NCBI GenBank assembly: GCA_027943245.1
Contig: JANDJZ010000167.1
Location: forward strand, 1-64,000
Origin: Acanthamoeba sp. SK_2022b
Taxonomy: Eukaryota > Discosea > Longamoebia > Acanthamoebidae
Reading direction: 5' to 3'
DNA length: 64,000 nucleotides
Shown: one piece after another, positions 52,116-60,668 of the stretch
Numbering within the stretch: the stretch's first letter is position 1
Layout: each line of letters starts with the position of its first letter
The notes under the pieces: model-generated
What the model saw: the letters and a program-made list of their open reading frames with translations, nothing else
Told to the model about the DNA's origin: nothing
Database searches by the model: none
Made by a program: the position numbers and the translations under genes

Positions 52116-54118
52116 ACGCTGAAACCATCAAGGATTTTTTGATTTCTCTGGGCTTCGAAATCGACGCCACCGGCGAGCGAAAATTCTCTGCTGTTGTCGC
52201 CGGCGTCACGGCGAACGTGCTCAAAATGGGGGCGGCAGTAGAAGGGGCCGCGCTGACAATCGTCGGATTTACCACGCAGATCGCCAATGGCCTGGATAAA
52301 GTCTATTTTGCATCGCAGCGCACCGGCGCCTCAGTGGCGGGCATTCGCGCGTTGGGATATGCCGCCTCGCAGATGGGCGCAGACGCGGCCGCTGCGCAGG
52401 GTTCGCTGGAGAGCCTCGCGAGATTCATCCGTAACAACCCGGGCGCGGAAGGTTTCCTGAACCGCCTAGGCGTGCAGACGCGCGGTGCGAATGGTCAGAT
52501 GCGCGATGCCGCCGCCATTTTTACCGGTGTCGGCGATAAGCTGCGCAGCATGCCGTATTACCGAGCGAATCAGTATGCGCAGATGCTGGGGATCGACGAA
52601 AACACGCTCCTCGCCATGCGCCGCGGCATTAACGGTTTTACTGCCGATTACCAGAGCATGCTGAAAGCCACCGGCCTGAACGCCGACCGCGCGGCGCAGA
52701 AGTCCAATAAATTCATGACCTCCATGCGCAGCCTGACCGCGTTGCTTGGCATGGCAAAAGACAAAATAGGCTCAGATCTGGCCGGCGGCCTGAGTGGTTC
52801 ACTGGATACTCTGCGCCGGCGCATTATGGACAATTTCCCGAAGATAGAGGGATTCATCACCAAAACTGTTCGGGGTGTTCTCTGGTTAGCCGAGGTTTTC
52901 GGGCGGATGCTTTACCGTGGCTATCAGGCTATCGATCAGGTGATCACTTGGTGGAAAAACCTCGATACCGAATCGCGCAAACTGATCGGGATTTTCGGCG
53001 CGCTGCTGGTTGCCTGGCGGCTGTTGAATAGCGCTTTCCTGATGTCGCCGATTGGGATGATCACTGCGCTTATCGTGGGTATCGGCCTGCTGTGGGACGA
53101 TTACCGCACCTGGAAAGAAGGCGGAAAAAGCCTCATCGATTGGGCGAAGTGGGAACCGGCTATCACCCAGGCCAAGAACGCGATGATCTGGCTGCGTGAC
53201 AAGCTGCTCGAACTGAAAGACGCCGTCGGCGGCTGGAAAACTGCGCTGGAAATATTGGCCGGTTTCGTGGCTGTTACCTGGGCGGCGAAAATGGTCAGTG
53301 CGATCGGCTCCGTGACTAAAAGCGTCGGTGGCCTGTCAAAAGCGATGGGCGGCCTGGGCAAAGTCGGCGTGATCGGCGGCTTGCTTGCGGTCGAAGAGGC
53401 TGTCGTTAAACCGCTCGAGGGGAAATATTCCTGGCTGACCAACAACCCCGTCGCCGATTTCCTGAACCAGCTCCCGGGCAGTGACACGGTCGACGAATGG
53501 GGGCGCAAACTGCTGCCGTGGCGCCGCGGTGAATCCACGCAATATGGCCAGTCGGTGCGCCGGCCGCAGGCGACAAAAGCAGGGGCGGCGCTGTTGGGCT
53601 GGCTGCAGCCCAAACTGACGCAGCTCGAGGCAATGTACAACCTGCCGGCGGGCCTGCTGCGCAGCGTTGCGCTAACCGAATCTGGCGGCAATCAGTTTGC
53701 TGTTTCCGGTGCCGGCGCGAAAGGCTTGTTCCAGTTCATGCCTGGCACCGCCCGGGACATGGGGCTACGTGGCGATGACGTCTTCGACCCGTCCAAATCA
53801 GCGGCGGCCGCTGCTCGCTATCTGGGTATGCTGCTGCGCATGAATGGCGGCGATCTGGAAAAAACGCTGGCGTCCTATAACTGGGGGATCGGCAACGTTC
53901 AGAAGCACGGCATGGGGCTGATGCCGGCGGAGACGCGTAACTACATACCGAGAGTGCTCAGCAACATGCCAGGTGCCGGCGGGAACAGCCTGAATCAGCA
54001 GACGGTGATCAACATCCACGGCGTTAACGATCCCGCGCGCGCAGGGATGGAAGTCGCCGATCGTCAAACTGGCGTGAACTCCCGCCTGACCCAGCAACTC
54101 TATGCGAGGCCGCAATAA
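52112..54118 (+). CDS. Tape measure protein with C-terminal lytic transglycosylase
   Basis: The 668-residue protein sets tail length. The N-terminal half is helical and Ala/Gly-rich, with hydrophobic segments at about 300-345 (LIGIFGALLVAWRLLNSAFLMSPIGMITALIVGIGLLW) and 390-440. The C-terminal ~150 residues are an SLT-type murein hydrolase, with the catalytic Glu in GLLRSVALTESGGNQFAVSGAGAKGLFQFMPGTARDMGL and later LASYNWGIGNV. It would open the cell wall on infection. The start overlaps the frameshifted chaperone stop. Confidence 0.9.
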   Translation: MNAETIKDFLISLGFEIDATGERKFSAVVAGVTANVLKMGAAVEGAALTIVGFTTQIANGLDKVYFASQRTGASVAGIRALGYAASQMGADAAAAQGSLESLARFIRNNPGAEGFLNRLGVQTRGANGQMRDAAAIFTGVGDKLRSMPYYRANQYAQMLGIDENTLLAMRRGINGFTADYQSMLKATGLNADRAAQKSNKFMTSMRSLTALLGMAKDKIGSDLAGGLSGSLDTLRRRIMDNFPKIEGFITKTVRGVLWLAEVFGRMLYRGYQAIDQVITWWKNLDTESRKLIGIFGALLVAWRLLNSAFLMSPIGMITALIVGIGLLWDDYRTWKEGGKSLIDWAKWEPAITQAKNAMIWLRDKLLELKDAVGGWKTALEILAGFVAVTWAAKMVSAIGSVTKSVGGLSKAMGGLGKVGVIGGLLAVEEAVVKPLEGKYSWLTNNPVADFLNQLPGSDTVDEWGRKLLPWRRGESTQYGQSVRRPQATKAGAALLGWLQPKLTQLEAMYNLPAGLLRSVALTESGGNQFAVSGAGAKGLFQFMPGTARDMGLRGDDVFDPSKSAAAAARYLGMLLRMNGGDLEKTLASYNWGIGNVQKHGMGLMPAETRNYIPRVLSNMPGAGGNSLNQQTVINIHGVNDPARAGMEVADRQTGVNSRLTQQLYARPQ

Positions 54119-54723
54119 TGGATATTCTCTCCGTCCTGTTTTCGCAGCAGACCCGGAAGATCGGCGGCATCATCCCGAGCGTGGCAATCTCGGAAAAACA
54201 CAGCGACACGCTGGAGGTCACCGAGCATCCGATCGAAGACGGCGCACCGGTCAGCGACCATGCCTACAAGCGGCCGCCGGAGGTGACGATGGAGCTGGGT
54301 TTCGCCGGCGGCGGCTCGCTGCTGGATGGCGTCGACACAACCCAGTTTATCGACATCAACAGCGGCCGGACGCTCAGCAGCGGCCCGCGGGAAGTTTATA
54401 AGCAGTTGCTCGCGCTGCAGGAAAGCCGCTTGCCGTTCGACGTCACCACCGGCAAGCGGCAGTACCAGAACATGCTGATCCGCTCACTGGATGTCACGAC
54501 CGATCGCACCAGCGAAAACGTGCTGATGTGTGTCCTGACGCTGCGCAACGTCATCATTTCCCGCACGCAGAGCGTTTCGGTTGCGGACAAAGCCAACATG
54601 GCTGACGGCGTCAGCACGTCGGCGGTGCAGAACTCTGGCACTAAATCGGCCAAGCCGGTCAACGAAAGTTTGCTCTCCCAGGCGCAGCGCGGCGCGCTGG
54701 GAGGGCTGGGAGGTTTCGGGTGA
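54118..54723 (+). CDS. Baseplate/distal tail protein (Dit-like)
   Basis: The protein of 201 residues begins VAISEKHSDTLEVTEHPIEDGAPVSDHAYKRPPEVTMELGF after a short leader, the pattern of phage tail proteins related to the N-terminal domain of Dit. The C-terminus is Ala/Ser-rich and disordered. It joins tube to baseplate. It overlaps the tape measure by one base and the next gene by four. Confidence 0.8.
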   Translation: MDILSVLFSQQTRKIGGIIPSVAISEKHSDTLEVTEHPIEDGAPVSDHAYKRPPEVTMELGFAGGGSLLDGVDTTQFIDINSGRTLSSGPREVYKQLLALQESRLPFDVTTGKRQYQNMLIRSLDVTTDRTSENVLMCVLTLRNVIISRTQSVSVADKANMADGVSTSAVQNSGTKSAKPVNESLLSQAQRGALGGLGGFG

Positions 54724-55025
54724 ACATTCAGGAAATTCCGCTGACGCCGGACAATCAGCAATTCGGGATCGCTCTGGGCGGCCAGCAGATGACTATGCGG
54801 CTGACCTGGCGCGATGAGGCCGGCTGGTTGCTCGACCTCATGGACAGCGCCGGCGGAGCGCTGGTGAATAGTGTGCCGCTGGTGCCTGGCGCCAACCTGC
54901 TGGCGCAGCATGCGCATCTGGGGTTTACCGGTGCGCTGATCGTCATGGTCGACAACAACGAACCAGAGCTACCGACGAAAACCAACCTCGGGATTGGCAG
55001 CCATCTTTATTTTGTGCAGGAGTAG
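54720..55025 (+). CDS. Baseplate plug-like protein
   Basis: A protein of 101 residues, IPLTPDNQQFGIALGGQQMTMRLTWRDEAGWLLDLMDSAGGALVNSVPLVPGANLLAQHAHLGFTGALIVMVDNN..., beta-rich with no Cys, as in the short baseplate proteins next to Dit in this phage family. Confidence 0.8.
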   Translation: MNIQEIPLTPDNQQFGIALGGQQMTMRLTWRDEAGWLLDLMDSAGGALVNSVPLVPGANLLAQHAHLGFTGALIVMVDNNEPELPTKTNLGIGSHLYFVQE

Positions 55026-55028
55026 GGC

Positions 55029-56093
55029 ATGAGTCAGAACTGGATGCGGCATTTTGAGCTGCAGCTGCTGGACCAGAAGGGCAGCGGCATCAGCCTGTCA
55101 GATTTTAAAGTCACTTTCCGCATTGAGTGGGCCGATACGCGGTGGCCGCGCGTCGCCAACGTCAAAATTTACAACCTTTCGCCGGATACCCAAAACCGGA
55201 TTCTGGGCAGCGAGTTTTCTAAAATCCGCATGATTGCCGGCTATGATGGGATAGCCCCAGATGCAGAAGCCACTCAGGTCGGCGTAGCGCGGCCGGTGGA
55301 CCCGGCAAAATCAGGCCAGCGTGACGGCCAGAACTTCGGGCTAATTTTTGAGGGGGATCTGCGCTTCACGATCACCGGCAAAGATAACCCGACCGATTCC
55401 TGGGTGCTGATTCAGGCCGTGGGCGATCATGAGGCGTTTCTCTATGCGACGGTGAACACCACGCTCGCCGCCGGCTATACCGTGGCTGACGTGTACAATA
55501 CCGCTCTGAAAAGCTTCAACGCCTACGGCATAACCCAGGGGATCACCGGAACTTTTCCCGATACGGTTTTTCCTCGCGGGCTGGCGCTGTTCCAATCTGC
55601 ACGCGATGTCATGGACTCCGTTGCCGGCATGTGTAAAGCAACCTGGCAGTTGATTGACGGCAAGCTGCAGATGGTCAACGAGAACAAATACATTCACGAG
55701 GCTATCGTGCTGAACAGCGAAACAGGGCTGATCGGCATGCCTCAGCAGACGATGGGCGCCGGCGTTAACGTACGCTGCCTCATCAACCCGAATATTCGCA
55801 TTAATGGCCTGATCCAGCTCGACCAGGCATCAGTTTATCGAACAGCACTATCCGACAGTGAGATCGCCCAATCCAGCGGCCGCATAAGCGAAACCGACCA
55901 AAACGGAAACCGAGTTGTTGCCGGTTCCCTGCAGCAGCCCGCCAGCATCGCGACGGACGGCGTGTATATCGTCAAAGCGATCGATTATACTGGCGACACA
56001 CGAGGTCAGGCATGGTACATGGATCTTATGTGTTTTGCTCGTGGTGCTAGGGATTTGCAGTCTATAGCGTCTATAAATAAAACATCGGGATGA
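55029..56093 (+). CDS. Baseplate hub protein
   Basis: This 354-residue protein has a hub-type start (RHFELQLLDQKGSGISLSDFKVTFRIEWADTRWPRVANVKIYNLSPDTQNRI) and the middle domain GTFPDTVFPRGLALFQSARDVMDSVAGMCKATWQLIDGKLQMVNE. It forms the baseplate centre on which the Gp138-type spike is mounted. In related phages the spike gene follows directly; here 2.3 kb of accessory genes are between them. GC content falls abruptly near its end. Confidence 0.82.
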   Translation: MSQNWMRHFELQLLDQKGSGISLSDFKVTFRIEWADTRWPRVANVKIYNLSPDTQNRILGSEFSKIRMIAGYDGIAPDAEATQVGVARPVDPAKSGQRDGQNFGLIFEGDLRFTITGKDNPTDSWVLIQAVGDHEAFLYATVNTTLAAGYTVADVYNTALKSFNAYGITQGITGTFPDTVFPRGLALFQSARDVMDSVAGMCKATWQLIDGKLQMVNENKYIHEAIVLNSETGLIGMPQQTMGAGVNVRCLINPNIRINGLIQLDQASVYRTALSDSEIAQSSGRISETDQNGNRVVAGSLQQPASIATDGVYIVKAIDYTGDTRGQAWYMDLMCFARGARDLQSIASINKTSG

Positions 56094-56100
56094 ATTCTTA

Positions 56101-56826
56101 ATGAAGATGCTCGCGATAATTGTAATGGTTTCTCCTGTTTTTTTAAGTTCATGCAGCTGGGATCCTAATGGTATTAATGCGCAGAGGGAGTGGATTGCTC
56201 AAAAAGAGAAGGAGAGGTCTGAATATGAAAAGCGAGTTGCTAATGAGCAAGTGGAAAGAATTAAAAGACAGAAAGATGAAAGTGAGCGCTTCGAAAAGTC
56301 TCACCCTGAAGTTTTGATAGATAAAATTGATGTTGACTCGGCGGCTGTTGATGAAAAAGGATTCGCATCTGCACTTAACAAACTGGATTTCGTTACGCGT
56401 TACCCAGGCACACAAACTATTGATAACTCATATGTTAAAGTTGGAACGTATAATCTTACGGTTAGGCGCTTTCAGGTGGCAATGGAAGGGTACTCTAATG
56501 AATGTAAAAGGATTTCAGCCTATAACAATACTGACTATAAATCCTTGTGCATTTCTAGCTTAACCAAGGGAATTAATGATTTTGCAGCTATGCTAAAAAA
56601 CGGGAGCATACCAGACAAAACCAAGGTTGCTGCTTTAAATGATGCTTCATATGGGAATTATATAGATTTTGAACATGCGGCTAGACTTGCACTAATGCAT
56701 TTCAAACTATGCCAGCAGAAGGGTAATGTTGGTTATGTTGAGATGGTGGCTACTGCCGTTCCATGCAGTGGACGTGGCGATGTGCTGAACATTGACACTG
56801 CGCAAAAAATGGATCTTCTTAAGTGA
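56101..56826 (+). CDS. Accessory lipoprotein inserted in the baseplate operon
   Basis: A 241-residue protein not recognised. The signal peptide MKMLAIIVMVSPVFLSSC has a lipobox (LSSC, Cys 18). It is followed by a charged coiled stretch (REWIAQKEKERSEYEKRVANEQVERIKRQKDESERFEK) and a helical C-terminal domain with several Cys (NECKRIS, KSLCISS, KLCQQK, AVPCSG). The residue after Cys is Ser, predicting the outer membrane. AT-rich. A surface lipoprotein made by a lysogen might block adsorption or DNA entry; not shown. Confidence 0.65.
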   Translation: MKMLAIIVMVSPVFLSSCSWDPNGINAQREWIAQKEKERSEYEKRVANEQVERIKRQKDESERFEKSHPEVLIDKIDVDSAAVDEKGFASALNKLDFVTRYPGTQTIDNSYVKVGTYNLTVRRFQVAMEGYSNECKRISAYNNTDYKSLCISSLTKGINDFAAMLKNGSIPDKTKVAALNDASYGNYIDFEHAARLALMHFKLCQQKGNVGYVEMVATAVPCSGRGDVLNIDTAQKMDLLK

Positions 56827-56868
56827 TCACTATAACAACACCATCTAATGATACGTGATACAATTTAT

Positions 56869-56874
56869 TATAAT
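56869..56874 (+). promoter_or_regulatory. -10 element of the 56890 accessory gene
   Basis: Perfect TATAAT in a very AT-rich gap; no -35 assigned. Confidence 0.4.
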
Positions 56875-56889
56875 AATATGGAGGTTGTA

Positions 56890-57372
56890 ATGTGTGCAGA
56901 TTTTGTGAGCGTAGAGTCGATGATTGCGGCCAGAGATGCTGCTGATTGGGCTTTTTGGACTATGATCGCTACTTGGGTTACGGCGATCGTAACTTTAGTG
57001 GCAGTTTTTATTGCTTGGCGAGGAATTCATACGTGGAAAGAACAACAAATAAGCGTCGCAAAGGCTGATTGGATAGTCTCATTAGCGAACTACGCTTCGG
57101 GACTATCACATCTGCCTGATCAAATTCATTGGAAAGTTCTAGAGGATAAAGATCATATTGATAAAATTGCTGACCTTATGTACGACTCTATAAAATGTTG
57201 GAAAGTGTTGCAGGCACATTTAGAAATGAGCAAGCGACTAAATAAAAAGCTCATGAAAAAATATAAATCTGGATGGGAGGAATTTGCCACTAAACAGCAC
57301 AATGGATATATGGAAGCACGAGTATGTAAGGATGATTTGAAGGCTCATTGCATAAATCTCTATAATTTGTGA
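56890..57372 (+). CDS. Accessory membrane-anchored protein B (shared N-terminal module)
   Basis: A 160-residue protein. The first 40 residues (VSVESMIAARDAADWAFWTMIATWVTAIVTLVAVFIAWRGI) repeat the module of the protein at 39638: RDAAxWAFWxMI and WVxxIxT are identical. The rest is helical and charged (KEQQISVAKADWIVSLANYASGLSHLPDQIHWKVLEDKDHIDK), with a KADWIVSL segment that recalls SRQVWINDL of the protein at 35448. GGAGG precedes the ATG at 56890. AT-rich; function unknown. Confidence 0.65.
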   Translation: MCADFVSVESMIAARDAADWAFWTMIATWVTAIVTLVAVFIAWRGIHTWKEQQISVAKADWIVSLANYASGLSHLPDQIHWKVLEDKDHIDKIADLMYDSIKCWKVLQAHLEMSKRLNKKLMKKYKSGWEEFATKQHNGYMEARVCKDDLKAHCINLYNL

Positions 57373-57444
57373 TTAGGCCTTCTATGTTAAATAGAGTGTC
57401 GCATAGCAACGAAACAGCCGTAAAAATGGTTAGGTATGGAGCAC

Positions 57445-57549
57445 ATGAAGCGAGGCGGCACGAAGCGTTTTCTTAACATGCAGCTGCTTCAGGCCATTAT
57501 GGATGTACCGCGCCAGTATATGACCTACGATTGTGCTAAGGTGAAATAA
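57445..57549 (+). CDS. Small protein heading a coupled accessory cassette (34 aa)
   Basis: The 34-codon frame MKRGGTKRFLNMQLLQAIMD..., ending YMTYDCAKVK, has GGAG five bases before its ATG. Its stop overlaps the next start as TAATG, indicating translational coupling. It is basic. It could also be the tail end of a lost gene, but the coupling favours a functional product or a leader. Confidence 0.5.
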   Translation: MKRGGTKRFLNMQLLQAIMDVPRQYMTYDCAKVK

Positions 57550-58232
57550 TGAATAAGGATTTGCAGACAGAAGCGAAGGAAGAGAGGCAAAGAGAGGAGT
57601 CTAAGGAAAGGGAAGAAGATTTAATAGAACGTGCCACTCTACTTTTTGAATTTCAGAAAGAACAATATGAGGCTGCTGTTGATGGATATCGACGCCTTGA
57701 GGATAAGTTACAAAAATTATTTGGTACATTGGGAATAATTATTACTACTGTTGTCTTGATTATACGCTACTGGTATAAGGACTTGTTTCCAGGTATATAT
57801 GAGCCATTCCACTTATGGTGTCAACTTATCCTATGTCTATTCGTTATTACAGTGTTCTTGGCTTGGGGGTTTACTTTTAGTGGTATGCAGCCAAGAGTCT
57901 TAGAAAGACCGGACTCTTCGAGCGAGTTGACTCCAATTTTCATGGGCAATAAACGAAAAGACATTCTCACAACTTATGCTGAAGAATACTCTAGATTAAC
58001 AGGGGTTATTGATGTTCTTCATGCGGAAAAAGTAGGGATAATGAAGAAGTGCTCCGAGGTCATGCTTATTGGTGCATGGCTTTTTGTGGTTTTTCTCTGC
58101 AGTTTCATAATATTGAAAGCAAATTTTAAGGATAACACATGTCCGGACAAGATGATCACAAATGGCAAGATGAATCTAAAACAGGAAAAAGATCTTCCAA
58201 CGACATATCTAGAAAGTCGGAACGTGGAGTAG
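57549..58232 (+). CDS. Accessory protein with coiled coil and three membrane helices
   Basis: The 227-residue protein has a highly charged N-terminal coiled coil (TEAKEERQREESKEREEDLIERATLLFEFQKEQYEAAVDGYRRLEDKLQKLF). Helices follow at about 58-75 (GTLGIIITTVVLIIRYWY) and 90-110 (LWCQLILCLFVITVFLAWGFTF), then a cytosolic helical loop and a third helix at about 175-195 (VMLIGAWLFVVFLCSFIIL). The plan recalls SLATT-like membrane proteins used as effectors in defence systems, but no motif proves this. It is coupled to its neighbours and AT-rich. Confidence 0.65.
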   Translation: MNKDLQTEAKEERQREESKEREEDLIERATLLFEFQKEQYEAAVDGYRRLEDKLQKLFGTLGIIITTVVLIIRYWYKDLFPGIYEPFHLWCQLILCLFVITVFLAWGFTFSGMQPRVLERPDSSSELTPIFMGNKRKDILTTYAEEYSRLTGVIDVLHAEKVGIMKKCSEVMLIGAWLFVVFLCSFIILKANFKDNTCPDKMITNGKMNLKQEKDLPTTYLESRNVE

Positions 58233-58339
58233 TTCCGCAGAATTCTGATAGTAAAGGGTATAATTCTGGAATCCCTATCCCACCAGGGAAAAAGGTTACA
58301 GAAAGCTATGATCCGCATAAGCTCCGTAATAAGAAATAA
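58139..58339 (+). CDS. Small disordered protein, third gene of the cassette (66 aa)
   Basis: The 66-residue frame begins MSGQDDHKWQDESKTGKRSS and is polar, without hydrophobic core, ending GKKVTESYDPHKLRNKK. It overlaps the end of the previous gene by 94 bp in another frame, with AAGGA before its ATG, and ends just before a terminator. It may be a partner or regulator of the membrane protein. Coding status is reasonable because of the ribosome site and the terminator. Confidence 0.5.
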   Translation: MSGQDDHKWQDESKTGKRSSNDISRKSERGVVPQNSDSKGYNSGIPIPPGKKVTESYDPHKLRNKK

Positions 58340-58343
58340 AACT

Positions 58344-58367
58344 AACCCGCTTCGGCGGGTTTTTTTA
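58344..58367 (+). terminator. Terminator closing the accessory block
   Basis: AACCCGC TTCG GCGGGTTTTTTT. It separates the accessory block from the spike gene, so late tail genes beyond it depend on antitermination. Confidence 0.88.
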
Positions 58368-58379
58368 TGGGAAAAATTC

Positions 58380-59138
58380 ATGCCCGTATCCCTCACATCT
58401 CAAATCGGCGATAAGCAGCAGGCCGACCAGGCGCTGTTCGACGCCATCAACGCAGGAATGCGCGTATCGATCCCCGGCATCATTCAATCCTTTGACGCGG
58501 ACGCGGTGACCTGCGTTGTCCTGCCGGCCGTGAAAGGTTACGAGCCGGAAAGCGCCGGCGGCGGAAATTCTGCCAGCCTGCCGCTGCTGGTCGATGTGCC
58601 GGTCATTTTCCCGCGTGGCGGGGGCGTCACGCTCACGTTTCCGGTTAAGGCGGGTGATGAGTGCCTCCTTATGTTTGCCGACCGTAGCATCGATTTTTGG
58701 TGGCAAAGCGGCGGCGTGCAGGAGTCGGCCGCCGAACGCATGCACCATCTGTCCGATGCCTTCGCTATTGTCGGCCCGCAGTCGCAGGCCAATAAAATCA
58801 GCGGTATCAGCACCAGCGCCGCGCAGCTGCGCACCGACGACGGCGCAGCATTTATCGAACTCGACCCCAGCAGCCACGCGGTGACCGTTACCACGTCGGG
58901 CAAGCTAACCGCCAGCGCGCAGGGCGGCACGGAGATCAACTCTCCCGAAATTGTGCTCAACGGCAACGTGACCATCAATGGCGACCTGTCGCAGGGCATG
59001 GGCGCTGGCGGTGGCACGGCGACGATGCTGGGGCCGGTGAACGTGACCAACGACGTCAACGCCGGGGGCATCAGCCTGCAGACGCACAAGCACGGTGGCG
59101 TAGAAACTGGCGGCGGCCAGACGGGAGGACCGCAGTGA
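58380..59138 (+). CDS. Baseplate spike protein (Gp138 N-terminal domain)
   Basis: The 252-residue protein starts with an OB-fold like phage Gp138/VgrG-type spikes: MRVSIPGIIQSFDADAVTCVVLPAVKGYEPESAGG, LPLLVDVPVIFPRGGGVTLTFPVKAGDECLLMFADRSIDFWWQSGGVQ. It ends in a repetitive beta-helix-like part (INSPEIVLNGNVTINGDLSQG) and a His-containing tip (LQTHKHGGVETGGGQTGGPQ) that could hold a metal ion. It pierces the outer membrane on sheath contraction. Confidence 0.87.
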   Translation: MPVSLTSQIGDKQQADQALFDAINAGMRVSIPGIIQSFDADAVTCVVLPAVKGYEPESAGGGNSASLPLLVDVPVIFPRGGGVTLTFPVKAGDECLLMFADRSIDFWWQSGGVQESAAERMHHLSDAFAIVGPQSQANKISGISTSAAQLRTDDGAAFIELDPSSHAVTVTTSGKLTASAQGGTEINSPEIVLNGNVTINGDLSQGMGAGGGTATMLGPVNVTNDVNAGGISLQTHKHGGVETGGGQTGGPQ

Positions 59139-59485
59139 GATACCGGAAAGAAGACAAAAACGGAGATTACAGCTTCGGTCGAGGCGAGGGTGATTTCTTC
59201 ATTAACACGCCCGAGGCCGTGGGCATGGCGGTGATCAGCCGCCTGCAGCTGCGAAAGGGTGAGTGGTTCCTCGATACCACCGCCGGCACCGACTGGACGC
59301 AGATACTCGGCAAATACACGTCGGGCCTCTATGACATCGTGATCCGCGAACGTATCCTCGGCACGCCGAACGTGACCGAGATCGTCGAGTACCAGAGCCA
59401 GCGTGATGTCGATACGCGCGACCTCCTGATCACCGCCACGTTAAACACCGCCTTCGGTCAAACCTCGGTAACAACCTATGTATGA
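59135..59485 (+). CDS. Baseplate wedge protein (gp25/W-like position)
   Basis: A protein of 116 residues, YRKEDKNGDYSFGRGEGDFFINTPEAVGMAVISRLQLRKGEWFLDTTAGTDWTQILGK..., in the DUF2634-like/Gp46 position between spike and baseplate J. It overlaps both neighbours by a few bases. The function comes from gene order and size. Confidence 0.78.
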   Translation: MRYRKEDKNGDYSFGRGEGDFFINTPEAVGMAVISRLQLRKGEWFLDTTAGTDWTQILGKYTSGLYDIVIRERILGTPNVTEIVEYQSQRDVDTRDLLITATLNTAFGQTSVTTYV

Positions 59486-60668
59486 AGACATTATCGATTC
59501 GATGCTGCCAAAAATAACGGCGGCAGGGATGAGCGCACCTGAATTCCAGACCATCCTCACCGGCTGGCAGACGATTTTTCGTGGCATCTATGGCGATGAC
59601 ATCTACATCGAGCCGGACAGCAAAGACGGCGTGCTGTTGTCGCTGATCGCCTACGCGATGCACGGCGGAAACAATGCGGCGATCGCCACCTGGAATGCGT
59701 TTAGCCCGGCGACCGGAACCGGCGCGGGGTTGGCGAGTAACGTCAAAATCAACGGCATCAGCCGCAAGGAACCGTCAAATTCCACGGTTGACGTGAAGCT
59801 GATCGGGCAGGTGGGGACGGTCATCAGAAATGCCTCAGTACGCGACAGCGCTGGGAACCTTTGGGATTTGCCGGCAGAGGTGGAACTCGATATTCACGGC
59901 CAGGCGGTGGTAACGGCGACGGCGCAGAAGGCAGGCGCCATCACCGCGCTGCCTGGCGATGTTTCGCAAATCGCTACACCGACGCGCGGCTGGCAATCCG
60001 TCACGAACCCTGAAGCGGCCACCGCCGGCAAACCGGTTGAAACTGACGCCGAATTGAGGCAGCGGCAGGCGCTCAGCGTCGCGCTACCGTCCCGAACTGT
60101 CATGGAGGGGCTGATAGGCGCCATTGCCAATATCACAGGCGTGACGCGCTATAAGGGTTACGACAACGACACTTCGGAAACCGACATCAACGGCGTGCCG
60201 GCGCATGCGGTTTCGATGGTGGTAGACGGCGGCGATGCAGAAGAGATCGCCCGGATCATCGCGATAAAAAAATCACCTGGTGCGCCGACGTTCGGCACTA
60301 CGACGGTGATCGTCAAAGATGCGTATGGCACAGACAAGCCGATCCATTTTTTCCGGCCGACCAAAGTTCCGATTTATGCCGCTATCAAAATTAAGGTGCT
60401 TCCTGGCTACACCAGCGACATTGGCGAAGACATAAAAAAAGCCGTGTCCGACTACATCAACACGCTCTATATCGGTGACACCGTTTATTTTTCCCGGCTT
60501 TATGTTCCCGCCACGCTGGGAAATGCCGCCAGCGGGAAAACCTATGACCTGATGACGGTGAGCATTGGAAAAGATGCGGTCACGATGAGCGAGGCCAACA
60601 TTCCGATCCTGTTTAACGAGTCTGCGACCTGTTCGCCGGAGAATATCGCAATTATCACGGTGGCATGA
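59478..60668 (+). CDS. Baseplate J family protein
   Basis: The 396-residue baseplate wedge protein has the J signature: LTGWQTIFRGIYGDDIYIEPDSKDGVLLSLIAYAMHGGNNAAIATWNAFSPATGTGAGLASNVKINGISR and TDAELRQRQALSVALPSRTVMEGLIGAIANITGVTRYKGYDNDT. It is needed for assembly of the hexagonal baseplate. Confidence 0.9.
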   Translation: MYEDIIDSMLPKITAAGMSAPEFQTILTGWQTIFRGIYGDDIYIEPDSKDGVLLSLIAYAMHGGNNAAIATWNAFSPATGTGAGLASNVKINGISRKEPSNSTVDVKLIGQVGTVIRNASVRDSAGNLWDLPAEVELDIHGQAVVTATAQKAGAITALPGDVSQIATPTRGWQSVTNPEAATAGKPVETDAELRQRQALSVALPSRTVMEGLIGAIANITGVTRYKGYDNDTSETDINGVPAHAVSMVVDGGDAEEIARIIAIKKSPGAPTFGTTTVIVKDAYGTDKPIHFFRPTKVPIYAAIKIKVLPGYTSDIGEDIKKAVSDYINTLYIGDTVYFSRLYVPATLGNAASGKTYDLMTVSIGKDAVTMSEANIPILFNESATCSPENIAIITVA

